Positions 1 to 13,699 of a stretch of 64,000 nt of DNA are shown one piece after another. The notes below the pieces were generated by a model. That model had not been told where the DNA came from and searched no databases. It was given only the letters and a program-made list of their open reading frames with translations. The stretch's first letter is position 1. Each line of letters begins with the position of its first letter. Location of the stretch: NCBI GenBank assembly GCA_015179025.1, contig WHUX01000062.1:184001-248000 (forward strand), in the 5' to 3' direction. The translations under genes and the position numbers were made by a program. The DNA comes from Terfezia claveryi. Taxonomy: Eukaryota; Ascomycota; Pezizomycetes; Pezizales; Pezizaceae.

Positions 1-909
1 CAGGCGCATTGTATCTGAAACTTGACTGCATTAATATCTGCATGCGAGGCTCATAACTTTTGTGAATTCGAGGGCGGATTTTGGATGGAGTTTGAGCTCA
101 TTATGGAGTTTCTATCAGACTTGTAAACGGCCCTTCAGCTGCCCTGGTGAACTTTTTTGCCATTTTTGCAGTTTCCGAAACGACTTCACTTCTAGAGACT
201 ACTGTGCCTGTCCAGGACCTCTTACATACAAGCTAGTCCTTTTTAGTTTATCTCTTTTCCGCGAGTCCTTCAGTTCGTCAAGTTGGGGTTGAGGCTCAGT
301 CAGGCCTTCGGGTCATCGGCTAGTCCGTTAATGACAGCATGGGGCCTCGTCTCTATTCGTGTACTTAGTTTGCGTGAGGTTGGCAGATTAACGTGCCTCT
401 CCCTTGAATCCACCGGGTTTCCGTGTGGCTCCTCATAGCCCCCCTAACGGGGCTGCATAGGAGTAACAAGTATTTTAAAAAAAAAAAGAAAAAAGGACCT
501 CTTACATATCTAACAAATAATGAATATGAGACTATGTACTTTTCCCTTAAGTCGAAATTTTCCACATTGGGTTACCAGTATAAGTATACTCGGTTTTTAA
601 CATCCCAAGAGGTCCACTTTTGACGATTTTACCTGTGTTCTGGCTGTTCTACCAAGACTTTTGTCCAGGGTCTGTCTGTACTTATATCCTTCTATAATCC
701 CAATATTTCGGTAATAGGACTTAATTCTATTAAGATATTGAAATTATGTCTGATAACTTATCCAGATCCCCGCACTGGGCTATGTAACTGTAATGCACCT
801 ATTTCACCTCAACTGATGTAGAGTTTACGGTGACGTGCGCGGCAGGTATATTTGTAAACAGAGCAGCCAACAGCGGCTCAATAGAACTGCAAAGGGCCAT
901 GGAGCGTAC
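1..909. other. Non-coding accessory DNA, nothing recognised
   Basis: No reading frame here shows a protein family I recognise, and the short open frames lack coherent composition or splice signals. A run of A/G-rich bases sits near 475-497. The sequence is AT-biased and looks like decayed intergenic or transposon-derived DNA. Confidence 0.6.
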
Positions 910-2805
910 GTTTGATAATTATAGCGATGACCCTACATCTCAGCAGAGTTAAATCTGGCATGCGTGTATGATTACTACGTTCGGAAATAGTGGGCCAAAG
1001 GCGGTGAGAGATTAGCGGACGTTGGATTTGGCCCGAGTGTCTCGAGGAGGTGGTTGTGGTGGTCTAACTCTCACCATATTCGGCTGGGGGTTCTGATTAC
1101 AGATACTGAAATCTTCCTCTGTTTATGACTGATATATGGAGTACCCATTAAAGCACAAGAATTAGAATCGCGGTTAATGCTAATGCTATTTCAAGGAATT
1201 AATATTTGGGCCAGAGGTAGCAGGTGCTTTCAATTGTGAAATACCTACCCAATTACAAGGGCTAAAGCGTATATGTTTACATGTGCGGTAGGTGCTCAAC
1301 GTTTACCTTTATGCCTGAACTGCATGGGAGAGCAGAACACCTTGTTGATTCTGGCCAAAATCATAAGACAAGGTTTGAAACGGGCATGATTGAACATGGC
1401 TGTTTGCTACGATACCGTACCATAGTATACTGGATACTAGTTAAGGTGAAATTTAAAACCGTGGACCCCACATACCTGTTGGAATACAGATATAGTCTAG
1501 CTCTGTCGGTGCACAACATGCTGAAGGCAGAGGTTTCTCGGATACAGTTACTTTCGGCAGCCATGCTGGCAAAAAAACAGATAGAAATAACTAACTGAGC
1601 TAGGCTTGATTCCCACATGAGAATCTGCCGTTAACTGCTCATATAAATGCGCGCGAGGCTCTGCAAAGGGATTTCCCGCGATTCACCCTAGGGCCCCAGG
1701 GCTAGTGTCCAGAGCAGTGGTGTTATATGACACAGCCTAACTGCCTATGGCCACGGCTCATGGCGCGATTCGCATGAGGAGCAGCAATGCTCACAGAAGA
1801 GTCCTGTCTGGAGGCTGGTATGGTACGCATACATGGGTTGCAGAGACCTGACTCTTACCAGTGTGGTATTAGAAGCTGGAGAGGGATTACCCATCTTCAG
1901 CGGATAAAGGCGCTTGGATGGCCTTCCCAGAAAGGTGAACACCGAACTACAGCAAAAGCTCTGGGGTCATAAGAAGGCAATTGGTGCATGCGCTGACAAA
2001 CTCGGAAGGGCCGAGGGGGATGGAATAGATACACTTTGATGCCCATCCTCCTATCCTATGTCCAGAAGAGAAGCAAGCCATATTCCTCGCTAGTCTGGTG
2101 ACATAAATAGACGCTAGAAATTGTGAGTCCCAATAGTGGTAGTACCGCGGGCAGGTAAGAGGGATTAACAGAAGGAGGTAGGGGGGATTCTAGATAATCT
2201 AACGTGTCCAATTAACATGTCAACACGGGTACAACTCTACCGGTAGTCAATAATGAGCTGTAATTATTAGCTCCAAAAGCGTTTTAAACCAAAAATAAAA
2301 CTGGTCGTACATAACGCATACCAAAAGATTATATATGCTGAAATGGTCCGTGCCTAGAGCTAGACAGTTTAAAGTGAAGTACTACTAAAACAGGCAGTCG
2401 CTGCCAGAACCGGAATAGTATCAAAAAATAGTTCCCCTGAACTGTCTACCTCATAACAACGGCATGCCTCTATTCGGAATAGTCTGCTCACTCAATTATA
2501 TGACGGAGAAGTTATCGTTTTTTAGTATAATGGACACCCCTCTAGTCCTTGAAACTCTACTAAACTCTAATAAACAAAAGTACATGTCCAAGTATACACT
2601 ACGGTCCATTAAGATAATGACATGAACCAAATCCTCTTTTCATGCCTAATAGTAATCAAATTATCCCTACCTCCTTCTTGACAAACTTCCCTACCCAAGC
2701 CACCCCCCCTCCCGTATACTTATTACTTCCTAGCTAGCCAGTCACTACGCCTTTGTACATGCCGTAGGCCATGGCGAACAGTTACCACTCAGATAATACT
2801 TCACC
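910..2805. repeat. Diverged dispersed repeat, copy A (long copy)
   Basis: At least five colinear blocks match copy B at 4875-5805 by eye: 913-949 with 4877-4912, 1195-1258 with 5058-5121, 1333-1440 with 5126-5217, 2385-2457 with 5296-5366, and 2712-2805 with 5703-5800. A shared motif is GCTTTCA followed by TTGTGA in the second block, and AAAACAGGCAGTC in the fourth. Copy A carries about 0.87 kb more than copy B between the third and fourth blocks (about 1441-2384), so either A gained an insert or B lost it. Neither copy encodes a protein I recognise. Both show many substitutions and small indels, so the duplication is old. Confidence 0.7.
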
Positions 2806-3489
2806 CGCTGATAGGCCAGTTCATCATCCCTAACCGGTCTTCACCACTCTGGACTAGCACAGAGTTTTCATACTTGACTTCATCCTGTAGCAGCCAGAGG
2901 GAGGTGGATTTTTTTATTTTTATTTTTTTTATAGGTGAATCAGTTGTTAGCTCTGCGACGAGTGACTGGAATTCCGATGCACCACGTGCGGCAGGGTGGT
3001 AGAGAGTGAACGCGAGTTGGCTGACGGCGAGGAAGTCTCCGACGGAAAATCCGAAAGACATGGGGATATATATCGAGTTACCACGCATGAGGTATTGATA
3101 TATAAGGCAATGTTGGGAATATACTGACTTGGAAGTTCAAGATTTGGGTATTTTCGTTCTTAGGTGGGGGTTGCATGTCTCAACTGCAAAGCAGCCCCGT
3201 AAGACTGATGGCTCGGTCCAACAAGCATGTGTGGTGCATGCTGCATTCGAGATGCTGTATACAATACTGTAGGTATATATATCTCCTCCCTAATGATTCC
3301 AAAGGCAATTGGAGTTGATTCAGTCAAGATATTGAATACAATATCTGATATTTCACATAATCCGGACCCCACCACGTCGTCATTATATATCGTACTGGAC
3401 TATATAACGAACGACAGAGAGGTGTAAAGACGACACATGCCATTACACTTTGATTCAGACCATGAATCTCCATGCCTGTAATCTAAATA

Positions 3490-4430
3490 GCCTCACAAAA
3501 ATATTAATACTTGGATACCAGCCCCCTTAGGCTCTATGATCGGCACAATCTTCCTGGCCATACTCCTCCCAGCAAGCGTGTCGACTATTGTTGAGTCATG
3601 AAGCTCCCAGCAGCGGATAATTGCAGAAGCAAATTTGGGCTTAATGGGCCTTCGCGTCTTCAGACATGTTGATAAATCCGAAGAGTATTTATGGAGGTTT
3701 GCTTTGAGGCACACCTAGACATGCTCGATTGGCTTGAGATTAGGTAGCCATTCCATGGCCGTATATTCCTGGATCACAACGCAAAACTATTCCTTTTACT
3801 AGACTGTAGTAGGTATGTAATAGGGCATTGTATTGCATGAATATACAATCGTCTCGATGAATTCAGGGAGTTGGGCCTGCAATGCCTTCAAATTACCCTC
3901 CCAGCAACTCCCCCTCTTGGGCTCTGGATAGCCCCTTCACTGCCCCAGCCTAGACCATCTGTGAAACAGCTCCTAATTTTTTTGTAAGGGGGGATTAATA
4001 CTGTAAGACTACGAGGTTATGGGCGAGAATCTTGGAGGTAAGAGAGAAATGATTGTGCTTATTTGTTCGAACTATCTTAGCTATCGCTTAGTCTGAATGC
4101 TATGGTGCTGATGTTCTGTATTTTTACATGAGTGCGATCCAGTCGCTTATGTCCCCTTTCTTGGCCCGTCAATTTCCTCCTGGGTGATCCTTGTCAGACT
4201 TATACCATCTCTTTCCCTTTCCACGCAACCGGCGAGAGTACTCCTACAATACAATTCTTTTTCCACTCCTCGCCAGGTGTTTGAAAGACCCATACAGGAT
4301 TTGCACCAGAGGATTTTCTCAACAGAATACTCACCACCCCAAACCACATTCCCTTACTTGCTCTTCAGTCAGATTTGGGTGCTCCAGCACCCACTGAAGC
4401 CTCAAAGAGGCTATATCACCATCTAATAAT
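3490..4430 (-). mobile_element. Tc1/mariner-type transposase relic
   Basis: Read on the minus strand, fragments of a Tc1/mariner DDE transposase appear in order but in different frames. Around 4340-4410 there is a stretch like RLQWVLEHPNLTEEQ. Around 4230-4330 comes SGANPVWVFQTPGEEW, which matches the family segment before the VMVWG motif. Near 3720-3770 there is MEWLPNLKPIEHV, matching the usual W-P-x-x-S-P-D-L-N-P-I-E-H-x-W motif that carries the third catalytic acid; here S-P-D is lost and the W after EHV is a stop codon. The tail LAGRSMARKIVPII fits the C-terminal family helix. Stops and frameshifts make it inactive. No terminal inverted repeats could be fixed, so the ends are approximate. 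It lies between copies A and B of the dispersed repeat. Confidence 0.75.
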
Positions 4431-4874
4431 GGTCGCTGAGCAGTTCGCCACTTTTTATGTTGGCTTCTTTCAATCTGCGTTGGATGCTGCGCTTGGAAAT
4501 ACCTACCCTTGGACCCCCGCTCCTATGTTGGCTGATAACTCACCGTCTGTCATCCAATGCACTTTTAGCAATTAACTGACCAGCGCCCACAGAAGATTTC
4601 CGTGGTTTCCCTCAAGGGGTGGACTTGAACCCCACTCATTGGGTGGCTGCGTTTTTGTAGATGCATTGGACAGTAGACTCTGGAATCCGGTGGATTCTGG
4701 GATCATGTCCCATGTGGCCCTAGCATAGGCGACACCACCGGCGTTCAGATTCCTGCCATTTTCGGGCCGATCAGTTGCAATGCAATTCTGTTCGAACATT
4801 GATGTCTTAGAATCATACATGTGCAAACACAGCTGCATAGTACTATAGTGTTTTTTCAGCCAAACGCGCGGATG

Positions 4875-5805
4875 TTGGATAACTATAGCGATGCCTCTCA
4901 ATCTCAGCAGAGTGGCAAGGCGAAGGCGGCAAACTCAAGGAAGGTTCTAGAGTGTCTCGGGAGATTCTTGTGTAAAAAACGATACCAAGCTCTCGGCGAA
5001 GGCCTCTTATGCTACTTCATTGATCACAGGAACTAAAGTTAATATGTTGCTGAAGTACCTAATATTTTGGATGGAGGTAGCAAGTGCTTTCATTTGTGAG
5101 ATGCCCATTTGCAATGCCCAGCGGAAGAACACCTTGTTAGGCCTAGCCAATAATCAAGACAGAGTTAAAAACATGGCTGATTGCAATGACAGCATAGTAT
5201 ACAGGTATACTAGTAGTATATAAACACATATGTAGGTGTGGGGATTACAAGATTGAAGGCGCTGAAATGTAAGACCCCCCCCCTGATTTCAACCTAAAAC
5301 AGGCAGTCACTGCCAAAACCGGCATAGTTTCAAAATAATTATTACCCTCAACTGCCATACTGAGCGAAAGCTCTTACAATAAGAAAGTACATTGTAATGC
5401 AATGGGATATCTATTTGGAAAACAGTTTGCTTGACTCAATCACAATGACTGAAGCATTTTACTTTGGTATATGGTATTGATGGACTTGAATTCCCTTCCT
5501 CATTCTTGACTCACATCCTCTTCTTAAAATAAATAATTATCGAATAAAAGTACACGCCCAACCACGACAACACCAAACATAATATTAAAGAAAATAGCTT
5601 ATACCCCGCCGCCCCTCTCCTCACACCCCCTTCATACCTAAAAATACTCGAACTATTCCCACACTTCTTCTCAACTACTCCCCCGCTCCTGAACCCAACC
5701 CTCCCCGTGCATATTTATTATCTTCTAGCTAGCCTGCCACCGTGCCTTTGTACATTCCATAGACCGCGACGAACATTTACCACTCCGACAATAACTTTCT
5801 AGACT
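4875..5805. repeat. Diverged dispersed repeat, copy B (short copy)
   Basis: This is the shorter partner of copy A (910-2805) in the same orientation, sharing the same blocks in the same order. Its right edge falls within a few bases of the stop codon of the chitin deacetylase gene, so the repeat supplies that gene's 3' flank and probably its 3' UTR. No open frame in it is recognisable. Confidence 0.65.
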
Positions 5806-8109
5806 ATTACATGCATCAACAAATACATTACGCACTTTTCTAGATTTTTGTTTCCAGCAACGGCAACACAATGTTGGGCATCAGTGGTGCAGAGGCTTGC
5901 GGCCTTTAAGCATACGGATTTGGTGGTGAAATTGGAGATGGGATTGGCACACCAGGAGTCGATTTTTGTGGTGCTGCAGGTGTGGGCGGGGTGTATTGTG
6001 GTAGTAGTCTTGGTAACCGTAGTTTTGGTAATAGTGGTTCTAGAAGTGGTGGAAGTTGTGTCGTTTGGGGTAGCAGTGGGTAAGATGGTGGTTAAAGTGG
6101 TGGTCATTATAGTCAACGTAACTGGAGGAGGTTCCACGGTTGTGGAGTTCGAAGCTGTGGTCATTGTATGAGGCGTTATCACGGTTGTCCCGGTTGCAGT
6201 TACTGGAGTACTAGTAGTCGTTGTAGAGGTCGTTGTAGACACCGTAGAGCTTTCAACTGGCTCCTCACCTTCACGCAATACATCTCTTGCATCAGCTCCC
6301 GTTGCTCAACAGTCATGAGAACCTCCATGACACCCATTCGAGCAAATGCGGCAGTATATTCTTTTACCAATATAGAGCTATATGTACACATACACAAATT
6401 CTGACGTTCCATATTTTGTGAAACTGATATCATAGGAGATTTCCTCCTCCACCACCTCAGAATTCAAGCTTCAGGAATTACGTACTTCTATACCAATTCG
6501 CCTCTGGATCATTAAGACACGTGCCCACAGTGACACTTTTGAAACCCTTTGCCGTGATTTGACCTAGGAAATACGCTGTGAGATTATGTACAGTTTGATC
6601 ATGGATGTCATGCATAATTGACAGCCAGTTGTCCTCGCTCGTGGCGAGATTATCATGTACTATTTTCTGGGAGATGTAATTTGCTTCTGGGGTAGCGTGA
6701 AGGTAATCTTCGGTATCGAGATCAAAGTAACAAACGTGGTATCTGATTTAGAGATCATTAGATCCTGTTTATGTAGATAGCAGGGCAAGGGAGAAGAAAG
6801 TACCCCAAGGTACGCATGGTAGCCATGCATGCTGTGTTGCAGGATGAGTAAGGAGGTCTCATGTATGTCGGCCACTTCCCGATAATATTCCGCAATGCCA
6901 TCTCATTTCTTATCTGTGGCTATTATTAGATGCGCTCGGGTTACCTCTTACACAAAAAACACCTACCATCTCCGTCGTTCGCTCGGTTTCATTGAGTGCC
7001 GAGAGGTCAGCATGTGACCAAGAGTGTGACGCGACTTGATGACCATCCGAAATCATCCTCTTAATCATTGCTGCCCAAGGCAGTGTTGGATCGTCAATCC
7101 TTCCTAGAAGTCCCCAGATGGTCAACAGTGCAATTCCCAATTGCAGATTACCGATTTTACCTTTACCAAGGTTGACTCCATTCACAAAGAATGTTGCTTT
7201 TGCATTGTGGGTTTTGAGGATGTCAAGCAGGTCCGTGGTATAGCTACGAGCGTCAGTATTGGCTTTTTTTTATATTTGGTAGCTTGTAAACCTACCTGAA
7301 TGGACCATCATCAAATGTCAACGCAACTGTCCCAGGTGCGTCACAATCGAAAATATCCACCCCATAGGGCACACTTCCGAACAATATTCTTGGAGAACCC
7401 AAAGTTGTCACACCGTCCGGAATTTTACTACAAGAGGATTAGCATGCGTTCCAACAACTTGCATAATGACCACATACTCAGAATCGCATACCCCGAAGCC
7501 TCTCTGACAGTCCGGAGACATGCAGTATTCTTCGGTGGTACCCTGAACAAATCAGCATATGTTGGAATTTGGAGCCAAGGGGTTATTCTTACACAAAATC
7601 CAGAAGGGCTGCAGCACTGACCATTACTACAACTTTTATTTCCGTTTAGTGGCCCACACGTTTCGTCAGCGGTGACTCCGGTATTCCCAGGATCAATGAT
7701 AACTGTGCTACAGTTCTACATAAAATACCTAATATCAGCAAGCTGTTTAATCCAATTGGCATGTGTTTCGATATTCATCGCCATACCCCATATGCCGATT
7801 GGCATCCTGTCCCACAATAGTCTGTAGTTGATCCACACCAGCCCTGGTTGCGCAATAATTTAGAAAATATTCAAAAATTTATTTTCCAGGTTTTTCGGTA
7901 TAGCGACTTACAACCTGAGAGCAGCAGGGAGTAGTTGTTCCACAGGTATAGCCATGATTATTTCCTGCTCCGGCCAATCCGCAGGTGTTATCTGGACTTT
8001 CAACTCTCCGGACGAGAGGCTGAGATACATCACTGGAATCTAGTGGATGTGATACCACTCCCACTGATAGAAGGGCGATACTATTAATAAATAATTGAGG
8101 AAGATGCAT
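5799..8109 (-). CDS. Secreted chitin deacetylase, two CBM18 modules plus CE4 NodB domain
   Basis: A secreted polysaccharide deacetylase that should remove acetyl groups from chitin in the cell wall or extracellular space. Ten exons: 8109-7912, 7843-7787, 7715-7593, 7542-7478, 7427-7296, 7243-7152, 7103-6967, 6913-6804, 6742-6486, 6304-5799, giving 558 residues with all phases closing. An N-terminal signal peptide comes first. Two hevein-type CBM18 chitin-binding modules follow (about residues 39-86 and 105-147; CCSQVGWCGSTTDYCG and CCSPSGFCGTTEEYC). The NodB domain spans about 180-390 with TFDDGPF, SHSWSH, RPPYSS, a DLDTEDY segment and MHDIHDQT, so the metal-binding Asp and His residues are present. 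A long Thr/Ser linker and a Cys-containing tail finish the protein. The start is the ATG directly before the signal peptide. The last intron acceptor (6305) is the least certain junction. The gene sits alone among transposon relics. Confidence 0.85.
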
Positions 8110-11100
8110 CCTGATTTTTTTGGGTTGAAAATAACGTAGATGACCCAGCGCCGTCTGCAAGTTAGGATAATATAGTCCCGGAACAGTCTCAAAAAGAGTG
8201 ACGATGGAAAAAGCGAAGGAAATGGAGGCAAATTTGCAGAGAGATGTTTTGAGGTGAATCAAAAGCATTTATATAGTAGCATCGTACCTTCTAAAGTTAT
8301 ATATTGCATTCTCTTTCTGCATCCCCGAATTCGCGGACCCTGCCTCCACGCTGCCTCATGCCGCACTAGATCACTCCTGCAGGCGACACAACACGATCCG
8401 GGTTTTCTTACGAGATATTGCTCCAAGTGCTGCCATCGCTGTATTGGGCGTACACCATGCGCGTTCGTTTCCGCTTTGATCAAACTCTTCCGTCATGATA
8501 TCACACATGTCTTTGGGAATGTAACTTATCCCGGGTATTACGGGCGTTCTATAAATTGAAGTTGGGGATTCATTTAAGCATTTACATATTATCCTTGCAT
8601 GCTATATATCCGGCCTATTTCCAGCCCACCTAACTTGTAAGCACGGTACGTCCTCGACACATAAATTGACAGTGATACAAAGCGAGCAAAGCAAGTACTC
8701 CCTGGAAGATGTACATTGGAACATTTTTAGAAGCAAATTAATGAGTTTGCACTCAGTAAAATAGATGATGGACACTTGGAAATACATGTCACCTTCTGGG
8801 GTGGCTACATCACCGAGAAGATGGGGATCGAGGTCAATAAAATTGAAAATACAGGAAAGAGATAATCTATAGGAAAATGAATCCCACCTAGGCTTCTGAC
8901 TCTCATAAGTACTTACCAACTCTGCCATCCTACTTAAGGTTACTGCTACCAGAGGCTTTCCACCGCCAAAAGGACTTTAGATCCATACTTCTCTAATTTC
9001 AAGTACTAGAACATTAGTAGTAACAAATCTGAACCTAATCTAAAATACTCAATAGTATGCTGATTTAATCTCCCAGGTATACCAGTGTGAGATACTCGCT
9101 CCTGAGGAAATGACAACTTGTAAGGCAACATCGTTTACTCTAGAAGAAGTAGCCAGTTTAAAACAGGTATGTTACCTCTCCACTGTTGAGAGAAACATGA
9201 GATTCCATAACATGCTCTAGTACTTACCCGATCTCCTACAAGCGACTACCTTTACCCATTCCCTGTACGCAACCTAGTCTGGCTTGTACGTAACCTTAGA
9301 GTCTTGTACCACAAGGCAGTCAAGCGTAGAGCACCAGCTAATTGCCGAACATATGTGAGGAAAAATGTCGTGGAACACCCTAGATCTATAAGAAGAGCAT
9401 ATTAGCCGGATGGTTTGAGTTTGTACATGATCAGCAACATATGGTAGGGTTGATAGAGATAATCTACATAGCGAACGAGCACCTGCAGGCAAGGTTACAT
9501 ACAGGGGCCAACCTGAACTTCGATTGTCTGTGTTCTTGGTTCAGGTCATCTATACCAGATGATTTCCCAGGGGCGGCTTTGTAGCTTGTTGCATTCAACG
9601 GATACTATAGATATAATATGGGCAGATCTAGAATGAAGCTGTAATTGCTAAGATCAATACCCTATATAAGCTCGCACGTACCACCAGATTACGCACGTCA
9701 CGTACGTACTTTCATAATCATAATCTTCATTTTGCGAGAGAACCTGGGCTGCGACTGTCCTTATTACGTGACATCGGGTGTACCGTATACCTATCGGAGC
9801 CCTCCCTCCGCAATAAACTTCAGGCTCACAATCAGACTATTCCGACACGTGCATTACAGTTATACAAACAACCGCGGGACTATCAATTTAACCCGAGCCC
9901 AATTACCAGATTAAGTAAAAAGAAAAGTGATCCCAAATAGTGTATTCCAGTCAGGCTACAGAAAATGGAAAATGTACCCTTAGCTAAAGCATACTACAAG
10001 TCGAGGGCATATACCCGGACGGCCTGCAGCTACGGAACTCGGAACGCACGTAGTACATAACCGCAACCAGACCTGAATGACGCAGCGATATGTACTCTTT
10101 ACAGGCGGCAATTGAAGGAAATTAAGGCAAGTGGTCTTGATGGACGGCGCAGGCTATCTACTGGTGCATACTAAGTACCTAAGTATAAATTGCTGCGATG
10201 TAGGACAAGTTGGGAAGAGCTCATGATCATGAAAAGTACCTAGGATGTTCTTAAGCGCCCGGTCACGAGACAAAAGATTGAATTTGAATTACACATATGA
10301 CTTGGACCAATAACAATTAATACAACCATACCTGTATCTAACCCTCTCTTTTTCCAGGTGTGTATTACCCTCAGAATGCTACAGACCTTCGGAACTCTAT
10401 TGGTCGTACCGGTATTATACAGATCGATAGGTCAATCTAGCCAATCGGTGGACCCGGGTTGGCTGCCAAGCCGGGACCCCAGACAAAAGTCTTCGCAATT
10501 CTGTCCGACATTAATATGAAATACATAAATTAATTTTTCACGCCAAATGTGGTCCTCGTGTGAAATATGTTTAAACCAAAATTTTCCAGCTACATGCTTA
10601 AAAGAAGATCTTAGACTTAAGGAGCCTCTCCTCTGCGATGCTCTACATAGGCACAGTGGCTTGTAGAAGAGAAGTCATTGCAAAAGTGATGCTGAACTGT
10701 ATGGGAAATAGCTTCTTTCTCTGACGTTTAAGTTTCTATGAACTTCAAAAATTCCCGCTCTAGGTCTATAAATTTTGGAATTAGGAACTACATATGTAAA
10801 CTTAAACCCAATCCAGATTGTGAAGAGTTAAGGTAGTTTGGTTCTCTCAGGGTACGAATATGTCAACTGAGGTAGTCCAATGGATGTTTGATTGAGTCGC
10901 ATTTGGTAGTCGATGTGAAATTCACTACTAGGAGATAGTGAGCATAACAACTAGGTGTTTAGATGTTGAAGAAGTTTGCTTTCGTAATTGTGGTTTAAAT
11001 TGTAAGACATAGAACAGGATAGTTATTGTTTTGTTGAATCGGAGTATTGGTCGGAGGTGTTGGCATGTAAGGATTCCCATTATCTACCTGCGAGAATTAC

Positions 11101-13699
11101 TGGGTATCATGTCCTAATATGCTCAGTCAAGCAAGAAAAAACAAACTCCTTTAAAGTCCGACCACCCTCCTCCCTGACTACATAATAGGCTTGAGCAGGT
11201 GCTAATTTGAGCCGCCCTGGAGGATTGCCCTTGGTAGCTTGGAATCAACAATTTGTACCAATGTATCCGTAAACTGGTATCTGCATTGATATTCCTACTG
11301 GAGCCCCACACATTGCTAAGCTAGCCATTACATGAAACTGTAGTACTGTGTACGTTCCCGCTAATATTGTTTTGGGTAGTTATTTACAACTAATCCTCGT
11401 GGTCGATATCCATATATCTAGCATCACTAATTTTAAGTTCGACAAGTAATATCCGGCAGTATGGGCAGCACAGACGACTCTCTGCCTCCATCATCAGTAC
11501 CCATTACTTTTCCCACGCAGGACTATCTGTCTACTCACTACCACCAAGGCCCATCGCGAGCCCAGAGTCACACCATCTTCATCCATAGCGATCTCGAGCT
11601 CCACAGCATTCCACAGTCACACCATCTTCAGCTATACCGTCAGCCTCGGGCCCTGTGAAGAAGCAAGCCCGTGATCAACATGTGGTAAGTTTCATTGGGG
11701 TTACGATCATGAATCAGCCGGGCCTGAACGAGTTTTCCTCAACGCAAAACTCGACTACCATGCATCTCAGCAGCTGTCTGTCATAGCTGTCAATATTCCG
11801 TAGAAGTTTTATTTCCTGTACAACCCTCCCCAACGCTGTAGAAGAGAAAATAGGCGCACATACTCCCCCTGCCTCCTGATCGCTATTTTTTGCAGATCAA
11901 AAAGACCTGAATTTTTATTTTCATTTTTTTTTTTGCTCAAAACTTTGTGGCGCACGGCTTCGCTAAAATCCTAGACAACTTGATGAGGTTATTGTGAACC
12001 ATGTTTTGAAAAATTGCATGGCTTCATTTGTGCAGTTCTTATTACAGCGGGGGTTACAACTTGACAAATATCTATACCATTCAGGTAGCTTCTTTCGACT
12101 TTCTTTCCTTAGCAAATTTGCTTATACATGAATTATATATTGTTATCTGCTGCATATACTCCTCCCCACACCTTCGGGTAAATTAAACTTAACAAACAAA
12201 AACCCTATTCTAGGGATCCCACTAATCCCGAAGCCACAGTCAGCGGCACATCAAAAGGCTCCACGAGTCCAACGAGATTCGAGATGTTGCACAACTTGGT
12301 ACGTAACATAATCTACAGAATTGCCTTTTTCTTATACTTGCCATGTTTCCCTTTTAACATTCGTTGTGTATGCATAAACATTATATTTTCATTTCTATCC
12401 GTACCCATCCCCCCCCCAAAAAAAAAAGCCCGATTACCAATCAGCATGGATATTCCTTTCCCAAACTGACGAACCGTGGGGTGGGGGGGGGGTCAGATTG
12501 CCGAAATCCGAGGTGTGAGGGTACATGACGTTCTATCCTGGTAGGTATACGAATCCTTACCGAGAGGCTAATGCCAATTAATTTTGCCAACTTGAAACTG
12601 AATTTGGACTGTATTCCTAGGTAGGTACCCATGGATTTTATATATTATTCGCAATGTTTATTTCAGGAGCCATATTGATGCACCCTATTGCACCCTATCT
12701 ATGGAAAGACGAGAGGCAGCTTGTTTTTACACAATGATACATGGAGTACAATATATTGTCAGTTTTAAACACAGCTCATCTTTATCTTAATCGAGCTGAC
12801 AGATAACATTAATAACATGAAAAACGCTTTGGTATACTTACTCACAAGGCAGAAAAAATACCGAGGGTGAGAGCTGTCCATTTCCCGATCCCATATTAAA
12901 TCCCAATTAGTAAGATTCCCATAATCCCATTATCCCATTACCCTGATTTGAACTGCAAAAAATCACCTTGCCGTCTCTGATTGCTTTCTACCATACCCAT
13001 GCCCTATTCTCAGGTAATCTCCTCTCTCAGCGACCCTTGGTCTCCCCACTAAGCACCTGGTCGATCGCCTTAACTAAGATATCCACTATCGCCCGACGCA
13101 AGTCAGCCCAATCTCCAAACCCCACATTGGCCACCACCTCAAAGAAACAATGAGAAACTCACAATGTTTCTCGCCGAATATCAACATAGGCCTCAATATA
13201 ACTGCATGCTCTCCACTCCCCACAATATTTCTCCCCCCCGAAGTTTTCCGACTATTTTGAAAGTTCAAGAACTTTTAGAGTAGAATCCTATTAGACGAGT
13301 GGATTAAGCGACAAATCAGAGAACGGTTTTGATACCAAGTTTTTTTGGGGGGGGGCTACCTTGGTGGGTCAAATGGCGCATCGGCAACTGGTTCGCAATT
13401 AGATTGCAGTACGCAAAATCCATTCCCTTATACAGGATTGTTCTTTACCGATGAAAACTATAGCCAAGCAGGAGGAACTAGAAAACTCATGAGATATTGA
13501 ATCAGGACAGCGAGTACCTGAAGGCGAGACTACAACCTGTCGTTCTACTCAATTATAGTATAGCAGGCATAGTGCTTGCAGTTATGGGAGGCTACTTGGA
13601 TAGAGTATTGATGAGGAGCAAAATCTCCTGAACCTCACTAGTCTCAAAGAAAAGGATATCGTCTGCGGGATTGTGGACCAGGAGTGTATTTCAGCTTAG
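8110..13699. other. Long gene-poor stretch
   Basis: No gene could be supported over 5.6 kb. A minus-strand open frame at 8602-8928 begins ATG GCA GAG TTG followed by a good GTAAGT donor, but the continuing peptide matches nothing I know. An ATG-led plus frame at 11461-11658 is Ser/Pro/His-rich and ends without a recognisable domain. Poly-C/A (12412-12428) and poly-G (12482-12491) tracts are present. The composition looks like decayed repeats. Confidence 0.5.

Noticed and set aside
4625..4650. tRNA-like T-arm sequence (minus strand GGTTCAAGTCC)
   Set aside because: No acceptor stem, D-arm or anticodon arm could be assembled around it.
5848..6171. Plus-strand Val-rich open frame opposite the Thr-rich linker of the chitin deacetylase
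   Set aside because: It is the complement of a Thr codon-rich stretch; Val-rich output is expected and no domain is seen.
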